Shown in pieces: positions 8,835 through 17,641 of a DNA stretch of 64,000 nucleotides (positions within the stretch are counted from its first letter, which is position 1; every line of letters begins with the position of its first letter). The DNA is taken from positions 124,001 to 188,000 of the forward strand of contig JAXMBX010000002.1 of NCBI GenBank assembly GCA_046349635.1. The letters are read 5' to 3'. The notes under the pieces are model-generated. The model searched no databases. It saw only the letters and a program-made list of their open reading frames with translations, and was not told the origin of the DNA. The DNA is from JAXMBX01 sp046349635. Its GTDB lineage: Bacteria > Planctomycetota > Planctomycetia > Planctomycetales > Planctomycetaceae. Position numbers and translations under genes: made by a program.

Positions 8835-9662
8835 ATGGGAGAGGCAACAACCGCACCGCGGATCGGTTTTCTCGGCTCCGGCAAGATGGCGATCGCCCTG
8901 GCAGGAGGTTTCGCTTCCAAAGGGGTCGTCCCGGCCCAGCAGATCCAGGCCTGTGACGTCGTCCCTCAGGCACGGGAAGCGTTCACCAAGGAGACCGGCA
9001 TCAAGGCGACCGATCAGTTGCGGGCTGTCGTCGATAACTCCGATATCCTGTTTATTGCGGTTAAGCCGCAGTCCATGCAGCAACTCCTCAAGGACCTGGC
9101 CCCACTCGTCACCACGAAGCATCTCGTGGTGTCTATCGCCGCCGGCATTCCCCTGGCGACCTTGAGCCAGGCTCTCGGAGCCGATCGCCGCATTATCCGG
9201 GTCATGCCGAACACTCCTTGCCTCGTGGGGGCCTCCGCCTCCGGGTACTCCGTCGGAGGCAAGGTCACCGCCGCCGATGCGGACATGGTCCAGAAGCTCC
9301 TCTCGGCCGTCGGCATCGCCGTCGAGGTTCCCGAATCCCTGCTGGATACGGTCACGGGACTCTCGGGGAGTGGTCCTGCATTCGTCTACCTGATGATCGA
9401 AGCCCTGAGTGACGGAGGAGTCCGCATGGGCCTGCCTCGGAACGTTGCGACGACCCTCGCCGCCCAGACTCTGCTGGGAGCCGCGAAGATGGTTCTCGAA
9501 ACCGGAATCCATCCCGGTGCGCTCAAGGATGCTGTCGCCAGCCCCGGGGGGACCACCATCGCCGGCCTGCAGGCTCTCGAAGTGGGGGGCCTGCGCGGGT
9601 GCCTCATGAACGCCGTCGAAGCCGCCACCCTCCGCGCCCGGGAACTCGGCAAGCTGAGCTAA
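8835..9662 (+). CDS. proC: Pyrroline-5-carboxylate reductase
   Basis: The 275-residue protein matches ProC throughout: the N-terminal Rossmann motif IGFLGSGKMAIALAGGF, ILFIAVKPQSM, VSIAAGIPLATL, RIIRVMPNTPCLVGASASGY, then the dimerisation domain signature VTGLSGSGPAFVYLMIEALSDGGVRMGLPR and SPGGTTIAGLQALE. It catalyses the last step of proline synthesis, NAD(P)H-dependent reduction of pyrroline-5-carboxylate. Length is normal for the family and all motifs are intact. Confidence 0.97.
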   Translation: MGEATTAPRIGFLGSGKMAIALAGGFASKGVVPAQQIQACDVVPQAREAFTKETGIKATDQLRAVVDNSDILFIAVKPQSMQQLLKDLAPLVTTKHLVVSIAAGIPLATLSQALGADRRIIRVMPNTPCLVGASASGYSVGGKVTAADADMVQKLLSAVGIAVEVPESLLDTVTGLSGSGPAFVYLMIEALSDGGVRMGLPRNVATTLAAQTLLGAAKMVLETGIHPGALKDAVASPGGTTIAGLQALEVGGLRGCLMNAVEAATLRARELGKLS

Positions 9663-10039
9663 GCCCTCCCCACTCAAACCTCTCCCTTCAGCCCGCATAA
9701 CCGTTTCAACCCGGAATCGGTTCCGGATTGATCGGGATTCGCTCAGGGGAAAACCTCTCATAATTTGACGATCGCAGCAGGCAGGCTATTTGTTTCATCG
9801 GACGATTAACGTCCGTAACAGGTTTGAGGCGGGATCGCGTCTTTCCACGATGTTGCCCTTCCGCCTCACTCGAATGCGTCATCCAACTGCTCATTGTGAC
9901 CGATGCTTGTCGTGAGGCCTGACCGGTGAGTCGTTCGCGCAGATGGGGTTGGCTGCAAAATAACAAGTGGGAGCGGAAGTCCGCGCCGTGGACTTACCTC
10001 CGGTTGTGACTAAGACCCTGCTATATACCGAGTCGACTC
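9663..10039 (+). other. Intergenic region upstream of the HD/PAS/GGEEF gene
   Basis: This 377-bp stretch has no supported gene. A TATATA box-like sequence lies at about 10022-10027, only 12-18 nt before the next start codon. If it is a -10 element the mRNA would be nearly leaderless. No good -35 partner is visible at 16-18 bp. Confidence 0.4.
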
Positions 10040-12172
10040 ATGAGCCCTATTGAGAGCCTCCACTCCCGCCTGATGTCCCCGGCACGCCCGGTCCTCGGGA
10101 TTTGCCATCCGACCGATTCTTCCCGGATCCTGCTGGGACTGATGTCCCTGGCCAAAAGCCTCCCTAACGAAACAAACGAGCGGGGCCAGGAAATCCTCCC
10201 CCGGAGCGTCCTGCACGGCCTCCTGATGACCCTGCAGATGCGCGACGAACGGACGGCGCGGCATTCGCGACGGGTCGCAATGCTTGCCACCGGCGTCGCC
10301 CAGCAACTCGGCTGGAGCCCCGAACAACTCCGCCAACTCGAAACCGCCGCTCTGCTCCATGACATCGGAAAAATCGGCGTCCCCGACAGCATCCTCAACA
10401 AGCCCGGCGAACTCAGCCACAACGAAGCCGACCTGATCAATCTCTTCCAAAGCGTGGGGTGCAGCGTCCTCCAGGCCTGTCGCATTCCCGCAAGCGTCAT
10501 CCGTATCCTGCAGACCCACCGCATGTTCTGCAGCCCCGGCGCCGATGTTCTCCGTCGCACCGGCAGCGATATTCCTCTCGGTGCACGCATCCTCGCCGTC
10601 GCCGATGCGTACGACTCGCTCGGCACCGAACAGGTCTATCGCAAGGCCAAGAAACACGAACAGATCATGGAGGTTCTCCGGGAACACTCCGGACAGCAGT
10701 TCGACGGCAATGTCGTCAACACCCTCGAACGCTGGTTCGAAAACGAAAAGGGGCAAACCAACGTACAGAGTTCCTTCGACCCCCTGATCTCCTTCGACAG
10801 CCTCGATGCCCGGACCGATGATGAACTCCTCCTCGTGAGCATCATCAATCAGATCTTCTCACACCTTTATCTGCTCCACGAACTCTACGACGGCTTCACC
10901 CTCGTCGATTCCGACATGCGGTACGTCGTCTGGAGTCTCGGCCTCGAACTCAGCCTGGGATATTGCCCCGAGGAAATGCTCGGCCAGCTCTGGTCTCAGC
11001 GCAAACTGGCCTGCGCCAACCTCGAAGGAGAACCGCTCAAGGAAGGGGAAGACCCGCTGTTGCAGGTCATCGAATCCCACAGCTCCGTCAACTCGCACTT
11101 GAAGGTCCGCCACAAGGACGGCTCCTACCGTCAGCTGGACCTGCAGTGCATCCCCCTCTGCGATGACGAAGGCCGCCTCCACGGGGTCGCGGAGATCTTC
11201 CTCAATCCGATGGCCCCCTCGCGTCAGGGCCGGGAAATCCAGCAGTTGCGCATGGCCGCGAACTGCGACGCTCTCACGTCCGTGTTGAACCGGGGTTCGC
11301 TGGAGACTCAAATGGCGCTCGCGCTCGAATCTGCGCGCCGGCCCGAGAATCCCTGGCCGTTCTCCCTCATCTACATGGACATCGACCACTTCAAGAAAAT
11401 CAACGACACATACGGCCATGCCGTCGGTGACATCGTCCTCAAGCAGACCGCCCAGATCCTCCAGAAAGAAACCTATTCCGGAGAAATCGTCGGTCGATAC
11501 GGCGGCGAGGAATTTGTCATTGTCTGCCCCGAAACCGATCTCGAAAGCGCCACCTCCAAGTCGGAACGCTTCCGCGTCGCCATCAGCCAGATGAAAATCC
11601 CCGAACTCAAGGGGGAAATCGTCACCGCCTCCTTCGGCGTAGCCCAGTGGGAAGACCAGGAAAGCCTCGAAACCGTGAAGGAACGGGCGGATACCGGTCT
11701 CTACCAATCCAAGCAGAACGGGCGCAACTGCACGACCTCTTTGACTGCTGAGCAGTTCATCGGACTCAAGCATCACCCCAAGGGACACAAACGAGGGGAA
11801 GGAGACTTCTACTTCGAGGCTTCCTTCGACGTCCTCACCGTCGCCGAAGTGATCGGGCACAAACTGGGCGGCTTCCTCGAAGACAATCACGCCAAACTCC
11901 TGGACGCCACCCGCAAACTCATCCGCTTCCGCATGGGCCGCCCCTTCATGATGATGTTCTGGGGACGCACTCCCGAATCGCAACCGATCGAAGTCGAAGT
12001 CCTCCTTGGTGAACCTCAGGCCACCGGACGCTCGACGCGCAGTTCCATCCAGCGGATCGGCGTCACGGTCTGCGTTCGTCCCCGCGGCGTGATCAATGAT
12101 CCGCACCGCTTCCAGTTGCGGGCCAAGGGCGCCTTCAAGGACATCAAGGCCTACTTCGCCGCCGAAGTCTAA
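10040..12172 (+). CDS. Signalling protein: degenerate HD-GYP, PAS and GGDEF(GGEEF) domains
   Basis: This 710-residue cytosolic protein has four parts. Residues 55-230 form an HD domain (H75, metal-binding H107-D108 in LLHDIGKIGVP) of HD-GYP type, but the diagnostic HHE-DGxGYP stretch is replaced by QTHRMFCSPG, so phosphodiesterase activity is doubtful. Residues 283-390 look like a PAS sensor (GFTLVDSDMRYVVW, LGYCPEEMLG). Residues 405-565 are a GGDEF domain with MDIDHFKKINDTYGHAVGD and an intact RYGGEEF (488-492), so diguanylate cyclase activity is likely; no RxxD inhibitory site precedes it. The last 130 residues are an unrecognised domain. There are no membrane segments. Confidence 0.9.
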   Translation: MSPIESLHSRLMSPARPVLGICHPTDSSRILLGLMSLAKSLPNETNERGQEILPRSVLHGLLMTLQMRDERTARHSRRVAMLATGVAQQLGWSPEQLRQLETAALLHDIGKIGVPDSILNKPGELSHNEADLINLFQSVGCSVLQACRIPASVIRILQTHRMFCSPGADVLRRTGSDIPLGARILAVADAYDSLGTEQVYRKAKKHEQIMEVLREHSGQQFDGNVVNTLERWFENEKGQTNVQSSFDPLISFDSLDARTDDELLLVSIINQIFSHLYLLHELYDGFTLVDSDMRYVVWSLGLELSLGYCPEEMLGQLWSQRKLACANLEGEPLKEGEDPLLQVIESHSSVNSHLKVRHKDGSYRQLDLQCIPLCDDEGRLHGVAEIFLNPMAPSRQGREIQQLRMAANCDALTSVLNRGSLETQMALALESARRPENPWPFSLIYMDIDHFKKINDTYGHAVGDIVLKQTAQILQKETYSGEIVGRYGGEEFVIVCPETDLESATSKSERFRVAISQMKIPELKGEIVTASFGVAQWEDQESLETVKERADTGLYQSKQNGRNCTTSLTAEQFIGLKHHPKGHKRGEGDFYFEASFDVLTVAEVIGHKLGGFLEDNHAKLLDATRKLIRFRMGRPFMMMFWGRTPESQPIEVEVLLGEPQATGRSTRSSIQRIGVTVCVRPRGVINDPHRFQLRAKGAFKDIKAYFAAEV

Positions 12173-12220
12173 GACTGCCCCACAACTGCACTCGGAAGTC
12201 ATCCGACTGAGAATCGATGA

Positions 12221-14563
12221 TCAGGGCTTGGCCCGATAGACTCCGCAGCCGAATACTCCCCCGGCCATCCCGCCCCGCGTGGGCCGAAATCGGATGGTCA
12301 CCTTCTGCTTGTTGCGCAGCAACTCGGGGGGAAGAGGATAATCCACGTCGATGAATTCCTCGGGCCTTTTCATCGAGAGCGTCTGCGTCGCAATCTTCTG
12401 TCCATCCACGAGGATGTCGAACGTCCGCCCCGTGTCGCTCCCCCAATATGTGCAGGTTAGAACCTGCGGAACATCAGAGGGCGCGACTTTGAGATCCCAA
12501 CTGAACCAGCCTTCCGCGGCGTGCCGCCACTTGCGGTCCTGAAAGGGCCCCGCTTGGGTGTTCATCCCCTGAAGATGGTGGTCCGTTTCTGACTGTTGCT
12601 CTCCCGGATGGACCTCATCGATCCGCCGCGCCTCGATCTCTCGACGACGCGCCTCGACCGCAGCCAGTTCCGCCTGGTGCCGTTCCCACTCCTGCGGTGA
12701 GTACAACGACCAGTAAACGGAATATCGCTGATGATGGGTGCGGAAAAACGGAATCAGTGTAACGTCCTGCGGTTGCCCTAACCCTCGTGTGCGAAACGTC
12801 AAAGTTTGATTGGGGACTTTTTCGATCCGGTCGAGGATCTTCCCGTCCCCGCTGACAAACACCGGCGCGTGGGGATCTGGAAGCCCGATCTGATCGACCT
12901 GGGAAGTCGCATAGGGGGAAGGGAGATCTTTAGTCCCTAATTGACCAGCCAGAACGATCGGGCCGTATACGAAGGCCAAGGTCTTCGGTGCATAAGGGAG
13001 AGGCTCCGCACGGAGCGTCATCGGAAGCTGGACCTCCAGCCGATCACCCGTTTGCCATCTCCTCCGAATCGTCACGTACGACCCGGGGGTCCCGCGGATT
13101 TCCAGCGGTTGACCATTCAACGTGAAAATCGCTCCGGAAGGAGTCCAGCCGGGAGACCGGACAAGTATCGACAACTCCTGCGGCTGCGCCGTCGTCACCG
13201 TCAGCCGTGTGATGTCGCTGTCCGGAAAGGTCGTGTCCTGGCGAAGCGTCAGTTGCTTCTCAGTCCAGGTCACCTCCGAGGGGATGAAGAGATTCACATA
13301 CAGCGAGTCCGCACCCCGGGCATAAATCGTGTCCCCGTACTTGGCATGGTTTTCCATCCCCGTCCCGACGCAGCACCAGAACGAGTCCTCGGGCTTGGAA
13401 TACGTCTTGAAGTGCCCAGGCTTCAGCGACGTGAGGTAGACGAACATCCCCGTCCTCGGATCCTGCGAAGCGAGAATATGGTTGTAGAGCGCCCGTTCGT
13501 AGAAATCCATCACCCGCGCGGAGGGTTCCCACGCGAACAGATGCCGTGTGAGTTTCAGCATGTTGTAGGTGTTGCACGTTTCCGTCGTCTCTGCCGACAG
13601 ATGCCCGGCGAACTGGTCTACGGGGAAGAAATGCTCCCGGTCACTGTGCCCCCCGATAGCGTAGGATCGGTGTAACGCCACCCGTTCCCAGAAAAACTCG
13701 GACAGGTCCCGATACCGCTGCAGGCCGGTCAATTCATATTCCCGAGCCGTCCCCACAATCTTCGGAATCTGCGTATTAGCGTGCAGGCCATTCAACGCAT
13801 CGACCCCTTGGGCCAGCGGATCGACGATCCGTCGGTGATTGAAGGCTTCCGCAAGACGAAGGTGCTTCGGATCGTGCGTGATCGCCGCCAGGTTCGCCAG
13901 CACCTCATTCATACCCCCATGTTCGACTTCCAGAATTTGCTGCATCTTTTCCGGAGAGAGACGGTCGACTCGAGACGCGACCCAATCCGCCATCCCGCGA
14001 ACGACCTCCAACGCTTGTGCATTGCCGCACTGCTGATGAACATCCAGTAACCCCGCCATGATCTTGTGAATCGTGTACCACGGCACCTGCACCGGTTTGC
14101 GGGCTTCCAGTCGATCGAAAAACTCCTCGGGAAATGCCGCGAGAAATCCAGGATGAGCCCCCTTGGCAGGCAGTGCCGCCTGACACTTCGCTAGTTCCGC
14201 GACGAGGGAGTCCGCACGCCTCTTCAACTCGTCGTCAGCAAGCGAGGCGGACGTCAGCGCCAATGCCGAGAGGTAATGCCCCAACGTATGCCCGCGCACT
14301 TCGACATTCAGCGCTTCCCAGCCCCCCAAAGGCTTGGCGGATGTCGGCAAGCCCGCCGTCAGACGAAATGCGTGCAGCAATCGATCCGGGTCGAGACTGA
14401 GCAGATACGCCCGATTGCGCAGACAGGCCTCCCGAAAAGGACCATCCAGCAATTTCACTTGCGCCAAAGGAAAAGGCTCCACCCGGCGGACGGACGGATA
14501 TTCCTCGGCCTTCGCGGCCAAACTCCACAAAACAACCAGAAGAACGCTTGCGCAGCGCAACAT
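12221..14563 (-). CDS. Glycoside hydrolase family 127 (DUF1680) beta-L-arabinofuranosidase-like
   Basis: The 780-residue product has a signal peptide (MLRCASVLLVVLWSLAAKA). The GH127 barrel shows the key site: Glu328 and Cys330 in AETTETCNTYNMLKL, and the paired Cys397-Cys398 in SFWCCVGTGMENHAKYG, equivalent to the zinc-binding cysteines and catalytic Glu/Cys pair of characterised HypBA1. The C-terminal beta domain ends near residue 600, and about 170 extra residues (from GMNTQAGPFQDRKWRHA) resemble the C-terminal domain often found on secreted DUF1680 proteins. It probably removes arabinofuranose from plant or algal glycans. The ATG at 14563 is chosen because it begins the signal peptide. 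Confidence 0.9.
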   Translation of the reverse strand: MLRCASVLLVVLWSLAAKAEEYPSVRRVEPFPLAQVKLLDGPFREACLRNRAYLLSLDPDRLLHAFRLTAGLPTSAKPLGGWEALNVEVRGHTLGHYLSALALTSASLADDELKRRADSLVAELAKCQAALPAKGAHPGFLAAFPEEFFDRLEARKPVQVPWYTIHKIMAGLLDVHQQCGNAQALEVVRGMADWVASRVDRLSPEKMQQILEVEHGGMNEVLANLAAITHDPKHLRLAEAFNHRRIVDPLAQGVDALNGLHANTQIPKIVGTAREYELTGLQRYRDLSEFFWERVALHRSYAIGGHSDREHFFPVDQFAGHLSAETTETCNTYNMLKLTRHLFAWEPSARVMDFYERALYNHILASQDPRTGMFVYLTSLKPGHFKTYSKPEDSFWCCVGTGMENHAKYGDTIYARGADSLYVNLFIPSEVTWTEKQLTLRQDTTFPDSDITRLTVTTAQPQELSILVRSPGWTPSGAIFTLNGQPLEIRGTPGSYVTIRRRWQTGDRLEVQLPMTLRAEPLPYAPKTLAFVYGPIVLAGQLGTKDLPSPYATSQVDQIGLPDPHAPVFVSGDGKILDRIEKVPNQTLTFRTRGLGQPQDVTLIPFFRTHHQRYSVYWSLYSPQEWERHQAELAAVEARRREIEARRIDEVHPGEQQSETDHHLQGMNTQAGPFQDRKWRHAAEGWFSWDLKVAPSDVPQVLTCTYWGSDTGRTFDILVDGQKIATQTLSMKRPEEFIDVDYPLPPELLRNKQKVTIRFRPTRGGMAGGVFGCGVYRAKP

Positions 14564-14671
14564 GAAACTCTCTCTCCGACCAATACGACATAAAACAAAA
14601 CTCGGAGGCCGGCACGCGAAGAGCCGACACACCCGCTTTGATCGTAGCGAAAGTGGAAGAGAGATGCTCCG

Positions 14672-15046
14672 CTACGGTGCGGGTCCCGTCACCGCCATCC
14701 GGACCTTGTGCTCCGGACAGTGATACCCCAGCGGGTTTCCCATGTGAACCGGCGGGGGCGGAACCGGGATCCACTTCCTGCATTCCGCACAATAGAGCGC
14801 CAACCCCAGCGTTTTCCGGCCGGTCTGCGGGTTCGTCGCCGGCGGACCCTCAGGGGGCGCTTGAATCCACTGCTTCGTCTCCGCGCAGTAATAAGTCCAC
14901 TGCGCTTCCTTGGACGGATGGGTTCCCTGCTCCACAACGACCTGGGACCGCTTTTTACAACCTGGAAGGACAACGCAACCGACCAGGCAGAGTGCGAACA
15001 GACTGGTTCGCGCAGCGGCTAACGCAAACGGACTTCGAGACAACAT
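14672..15046 (-). CDS. Small cysteine-rich lipoprotein
   Basis: The 124-residue protein starts with an Arg-containing hydrophobic leader and a lipobox (VVLPGC, cysteine about residue 28), so it should be membrane-anchored outside the cytoplasm. The mature part holds three short cysteine modules of similar shape: WTYYCAETKQWIQAPP, LALYCAECRKWIPVPPP and LGYHCPEHKVRMAV. They carry CxE, CxxC and CxxH patterns and look like small metal-binding knuckles. No known family is recognised. It lies 100 nt downstream of the DUF1559 gene on the same strand and so probably belongs to the cobalamin-riboswitch transcript. Confidence 0.8.
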   Translation of the reverse strand: MLSRSPFALAAARTSLFALCLVGCVVLPGCKKRSQVVVEQGTHPSKEAQWTYYCAETKQWIQAPPEGPPATNPQTGRKTLGLALYCAECRKWIPVPPPPVHMGNPLGYHCPEHKVRMAVTGPAP

Positions 15047-15146
15047 CGTGACCACTTCCGGATTGAAGGAAGAACGGGAGAAACGCGCCAGCTCCAAAAC
15101 GTGCGCAGGGAAACACCCCGCGCACGAAAATTTTCCGAACTTCCGG

Positions 15147-16019
15147 CTATTGCCGGTCGTACTGCGAATCATCCTCTCCCAGGAAGCCGAGATTGTTCTT
15201 CTCGTTCGCTTCCACGTCCTGTGGCGTAAACCAGACCGGCAGCGCAATCATGTTCCGAGTCATTGTCTCCACGTGACCGTCCAGAAAGGCGACGTTCGCA
15301 TTTCCGAAATGCCGGAAGTGAATCGACGGCTGTGTGTTGCTCGGCGGTTCCAGCAGTGGATTCTCGACCAGCTTCCCGCTCGGATAGCTCCACGTGTCGT
15401 AAATCGCGCTGTCCGACATCAGGATCGTCTGCGTGGTCATGATTACCGTATCCAGGCGGTAGCAGACCGGCTTCTTGCTCACCGTGATTGAGGGCCAGCT
15501 GGAATAGTCGTAAGCGATCCCCGGGGCCAGGTAATGTCCGTTGTATCCGTAGGCACAGGCCAGTTGGCCGAACTTCAATACCCCCAGTTGATTCTCCGGC
15601 AATGACGGACAGAGCAACGCCTGGTAGTTCTTGTCGAGAAATGCGAACAGCGGCCCCTTGGAATGATTGAGCTGCTTCATGGGATCCGGCTCGGCATAGT
15701 TCATGTCTCCGAACCAGTATTGAATGTGTCCGCGCAGTGATCCGACGCCCGTCCAATACGCGATCTCAGTCGTGTCATCGACCTTGTACGGCGGGAGCAT
15801 CCCCTTGTACACGTCCGCGTAGTTCTGAACAGCGAGCACTAGTTGATGCAGGTTGTTGCGACATTGGGTTCGCCGCGCGGCTTCGCGGGATTGCTGCACG
15901 GCCGGCAGCAACAGGGCAATTAACACCCCGATGATGGCAATGACCACCAGTAATTCGATCAGACTGAACGCACGACGCGCAGCAGTCCGCACACGGACGG
16001 AGTCAGGAGAGGGAAGCAT
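15147..16019 (-). CDS. DUF1559 pseudopilin-like protein downstream of a B12 riboswitch
   Basis: The 290-residue protein has a class III prepilin leader ending at A|F: RAFSLIELLVVIAIIGVLIA, with glutamate at +5, then ALLLPAVQQSREAARRTQC and the planctomycete DUF1559 domain with its terminal 'FLDGHVETM' segment. Such proteins are processed by a prepilin peptidase and are abundant in planctomycetes; their function is unknown. It is the first gene after the cobalamin riboswitch at 16215-16366, with about 200 nt of leader and no gene between. Hairpins directly upstream place the GAGG Shine-Dalgarno in a loop. Confidence 0.9.
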   Translation of the reverse strand: MLPSPDSVRVRTAARRAFSLIELLVVIAIIGVLIALLLPAVQQSREAARRTQCRNNLHQLVLAVQNYADVYKGMLPPYKVDDTTEIAYWTGVGSLRGHIQYWFGDMNYAEPDPMKQLNHSKGPLFAFLDKNYQALLCPSLPENQLGVLKFGQLACAYGYNGHYLAPGIAYDYSSWPSITVSKKPVCYRLDTVIMTTQTILMSDSAIYDTWSYPSGKLVENPLLEPPSNTQPSIHFRHFGNANVAFLDGHVETMTRNMIALPVWFTPQDVEANEKNNLGFLGEDDSQYDRQ

Positions 16020-16022
16020 AAC

Positions 16023-16065
16023 GACAATTCCTCGTTGTCAGGAGACGCGACCTAACGATCGCGTC
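16023..16065 (-). promoter_or_regulatory. Hairpins around the ribosome-binding site of the DUF1559 gene
   Basis: Two stems lie just before the start codon. GACGCGA (16044-16050) pairs with TCGCGTC (16059-16065). GACAA (16023-16027) pairs with TTGTC (16035-16039) and holds the only Shine-Dalgarno-like GAGG (16030-16033 on the complement) in its loop. A third weaker hairpin (16116-16130, AGCGAT/ATCGCT) is followed on the minus strand by TTTGTCTT and may be a terminator. These are candidates for the riboswitch expression platform. Confidence 0.45.
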
Positions 16066-16214
16066 CGACACAACGGGTTATTCTCCCGAAAGCCGCCCAG
16101 GGAATATCAAGACAAAGCGATCACATCGCTCCTGCACAGCAGACCAATTTCGTGCGGGTGCGATGGAAAATTGTCTCGACATGCCTCGGACCTTTCCGGG
16201 AAAGCCCGTTGCCA

Positions 16215-16366
16215 AACTGATCTTGGGCAGGTCTTCTGACTTCCGGATCTCTCTACTGCTCACACCTTCCCACAGCGGAACACTGCAGTGGTTTTCGTGA
16301 GGTTCGTACCCCGGTTACAGCGGCGGGACCGTAACGGATTTGCACCGTTTTCCCTATTCTTCTCGT
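16215..16366 (-). promoter_or_regulatory. Cobalamin (B12) riboswitch
   Basis: On the minus strand the conserved B12 box AGTCAGAAGACCTGCCC lies at 16226-16242. The upstream core GGTGCAAATCC-GTTACGG-TCCCGCCGCTGTAA lies at 16315-16350, and the CCACTG and GGGAAGG elements lie between them at 16268-16293. Order, spacing and orientation match the cobalamin riboswitch class (Rfam RF00174). It points toward the DUF1559 gene. Binding of adenosyl- or related cobalamin normally shuts down expression of the downstream genes. Confidence 0.95.
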
Positions 16367-16402
16367 CGTCCACGAGACGCGAGACACCCAAATCGGATGT
16401 TC

Positions 16403-16430
16403 ACTCTATAGCCCGCGGAGAGTTTGTCAA
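16403..16430 (-). promoter_or_regulatory. Sigma-70-type promoter for the B12 riboswitch transcript
   Basis: On the minus strand a perfect TTGACA (16425-16430) is followed after 16 bp by TAGAGT (16403-16408), overlapping an alternative TATAGA. The predicted start near 16396 lies about 30 nt upstream of the riboswitch. This makes the riboswitch unit independent of the tsaC gene behind it. Confidence 0.6.
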
Positions 16431-16596
16431 ACACCCCCCGCGCGGTTTTGCATCCACTTCCACCAGAACTCTCTGAGCTCGCATCAGTTCCGACTTTTTG
16501 GAAGCATAGGAACAGGCTTCTTCTCTCCGCAGATCGCTGGAGACCGCGCGAATTGCCTCACCTCCAGCCGCTTCATCGGGTTACGCAAGCCACTCC

Positions 16597-17559
16597 TTAT
16601 GCATGCCCCGTCCCCACTGCTCCGCGACGTAAACGGTCGTTCAGTGCCCGACCCAGGTCCTGTTCCGGAAACGCTTCCGCCAAGATCAGATCCAGTTTGG
16701 CCTCATCCAGCCGGCGCAATGCCGCAAAGAAATTCGCCGCTGCCTCCCGCAGATTTCCCGTGGGCGACAACACTTCCACGCTCGCGAACTCTCCGGCCGG
16801 ACGCTTCTGAAATGCCAGATAACCGATCCGTCCCGGCGGTGCGGAGTGGGGGACGATTCTTAATGGCGTTCGTGGCGCATAATGTTGTGGCAACATTCCG
16901 GGAGCAACTTGCGCGCGATTTCCCGGATCATCCGTCGAGGCCGCGATCTCCACTGGCCCAATCAATTTCTGAATCTCTTCCAACGGAACTCCGCCGGGAC
17001 GTAACAGGCGCGGGACAGCCACTAGTTCCAGGACTGTCGATTCCACCCCCACCCGGCAAGCGCCGCCATCCAGAATGTAATCCACCCGCTCCGCCAGTTG
17101 ATCCGCGACGTGCTGCGCCGTCGTCGGACTTAGACGTCCAAACAGGTTCGCGCTCGGCGCCGCCAATGGAAAATCGATCTGCCGCAGCAACTCCAGCGTC
17201 ACCGGATGCTGCGGTATCCGGATCCCTACTCCCGGCAGACCGGACGTCACCAGGTCGGGAATCACGTCCCGTCTGGGAAGCACCAGCGTCAGAGGGCCCG
17301 GCCAGAATTTTTCCGCGAGGCATCTCGCCGTGGGAGGAAAGTCGGCGACGTATCGCGTGACCGCTTCCTGAGACGGGACATGCACGATCAACGGATCAAA
17401 TTCCGGCCGCTGTTTCGCTTCGAAAATCTTGGCGACCGCTTCGACATTGAGCGCATTCCCTGCCAGGCCGTAGACCGTTTCCGTGGGAATTGCGACCAGT
17501 CCCCCCGCGCGCAAGATCCCCGCCGCATGCGACACATCGGAACCAATTTCAGCAGCCAT
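16597..17559 (-). CDS. tsaC: L-threonylcarbamoyladenylate synthase (Sua5/YrdC type)
   Basis: The 320-residue protein has the YrdC fold in the first 200 residues: GGLVAIPTETVYGLAGNA, KQRPEFDPLIVHV, FWPGPLTLVLPRR, GVGIRIPQHP and the nucleotide-binding APSANLFGRLSPTTAQHV, then VESTVLEL and LLRPGGV. The remaining 120 residues match a Sua5 C-terminal domain (APGMLPQHYAPRTPL linker). It makes threonylcarbamoyl-AMP for the universal t6A modification of ANN-decoding tRNAs. The two-domain length makes it Sua5-like rather than short TsaC. Confidence 0.95.
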   Translation of the reverse strand: MAAEIGSDVSHAAGILRAGGLVAIPTETVYGLAGNALNVEAVAKIFEAKQRPEFDPLIVHVPSQEAVTRYVADFPPTARCLAEKFWPGPLTLVLPRRDVIPDLVTSGLPGVGIRIPQHPVTLELLRQIDFPLAAPSANLFGRLSPTTAQHVADQLAERVDYILDGGACRVGVESTVLELVAVPRLLRPGGVPLEEIQKLIGPVEIAASTDDPGNRAQVAPGMLPQHYAPRTPLRIVPHSAPPGRIGYLAFQKRPAGEFASVEVLSPTGNLREAAANFFAALRRLDEAKLDLILAEAFPEQDLGRALNDRLRRGAVGTGHA

Positions 17560-17641
17560 CTCGCTCGAACTCGCTCACCTGCACTGAACCGGAGAACCCA
17601 ATCGGTCTATCTTACGGTTCAAAGGAGTCGATCACGAGCCT

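Noticed and set aside
10859..12202. 447-codon open frame antisense to the GGEEF gene
   Set aside because: Same reason: a GC-driven shadow of a gene with clear catalytic motifs.
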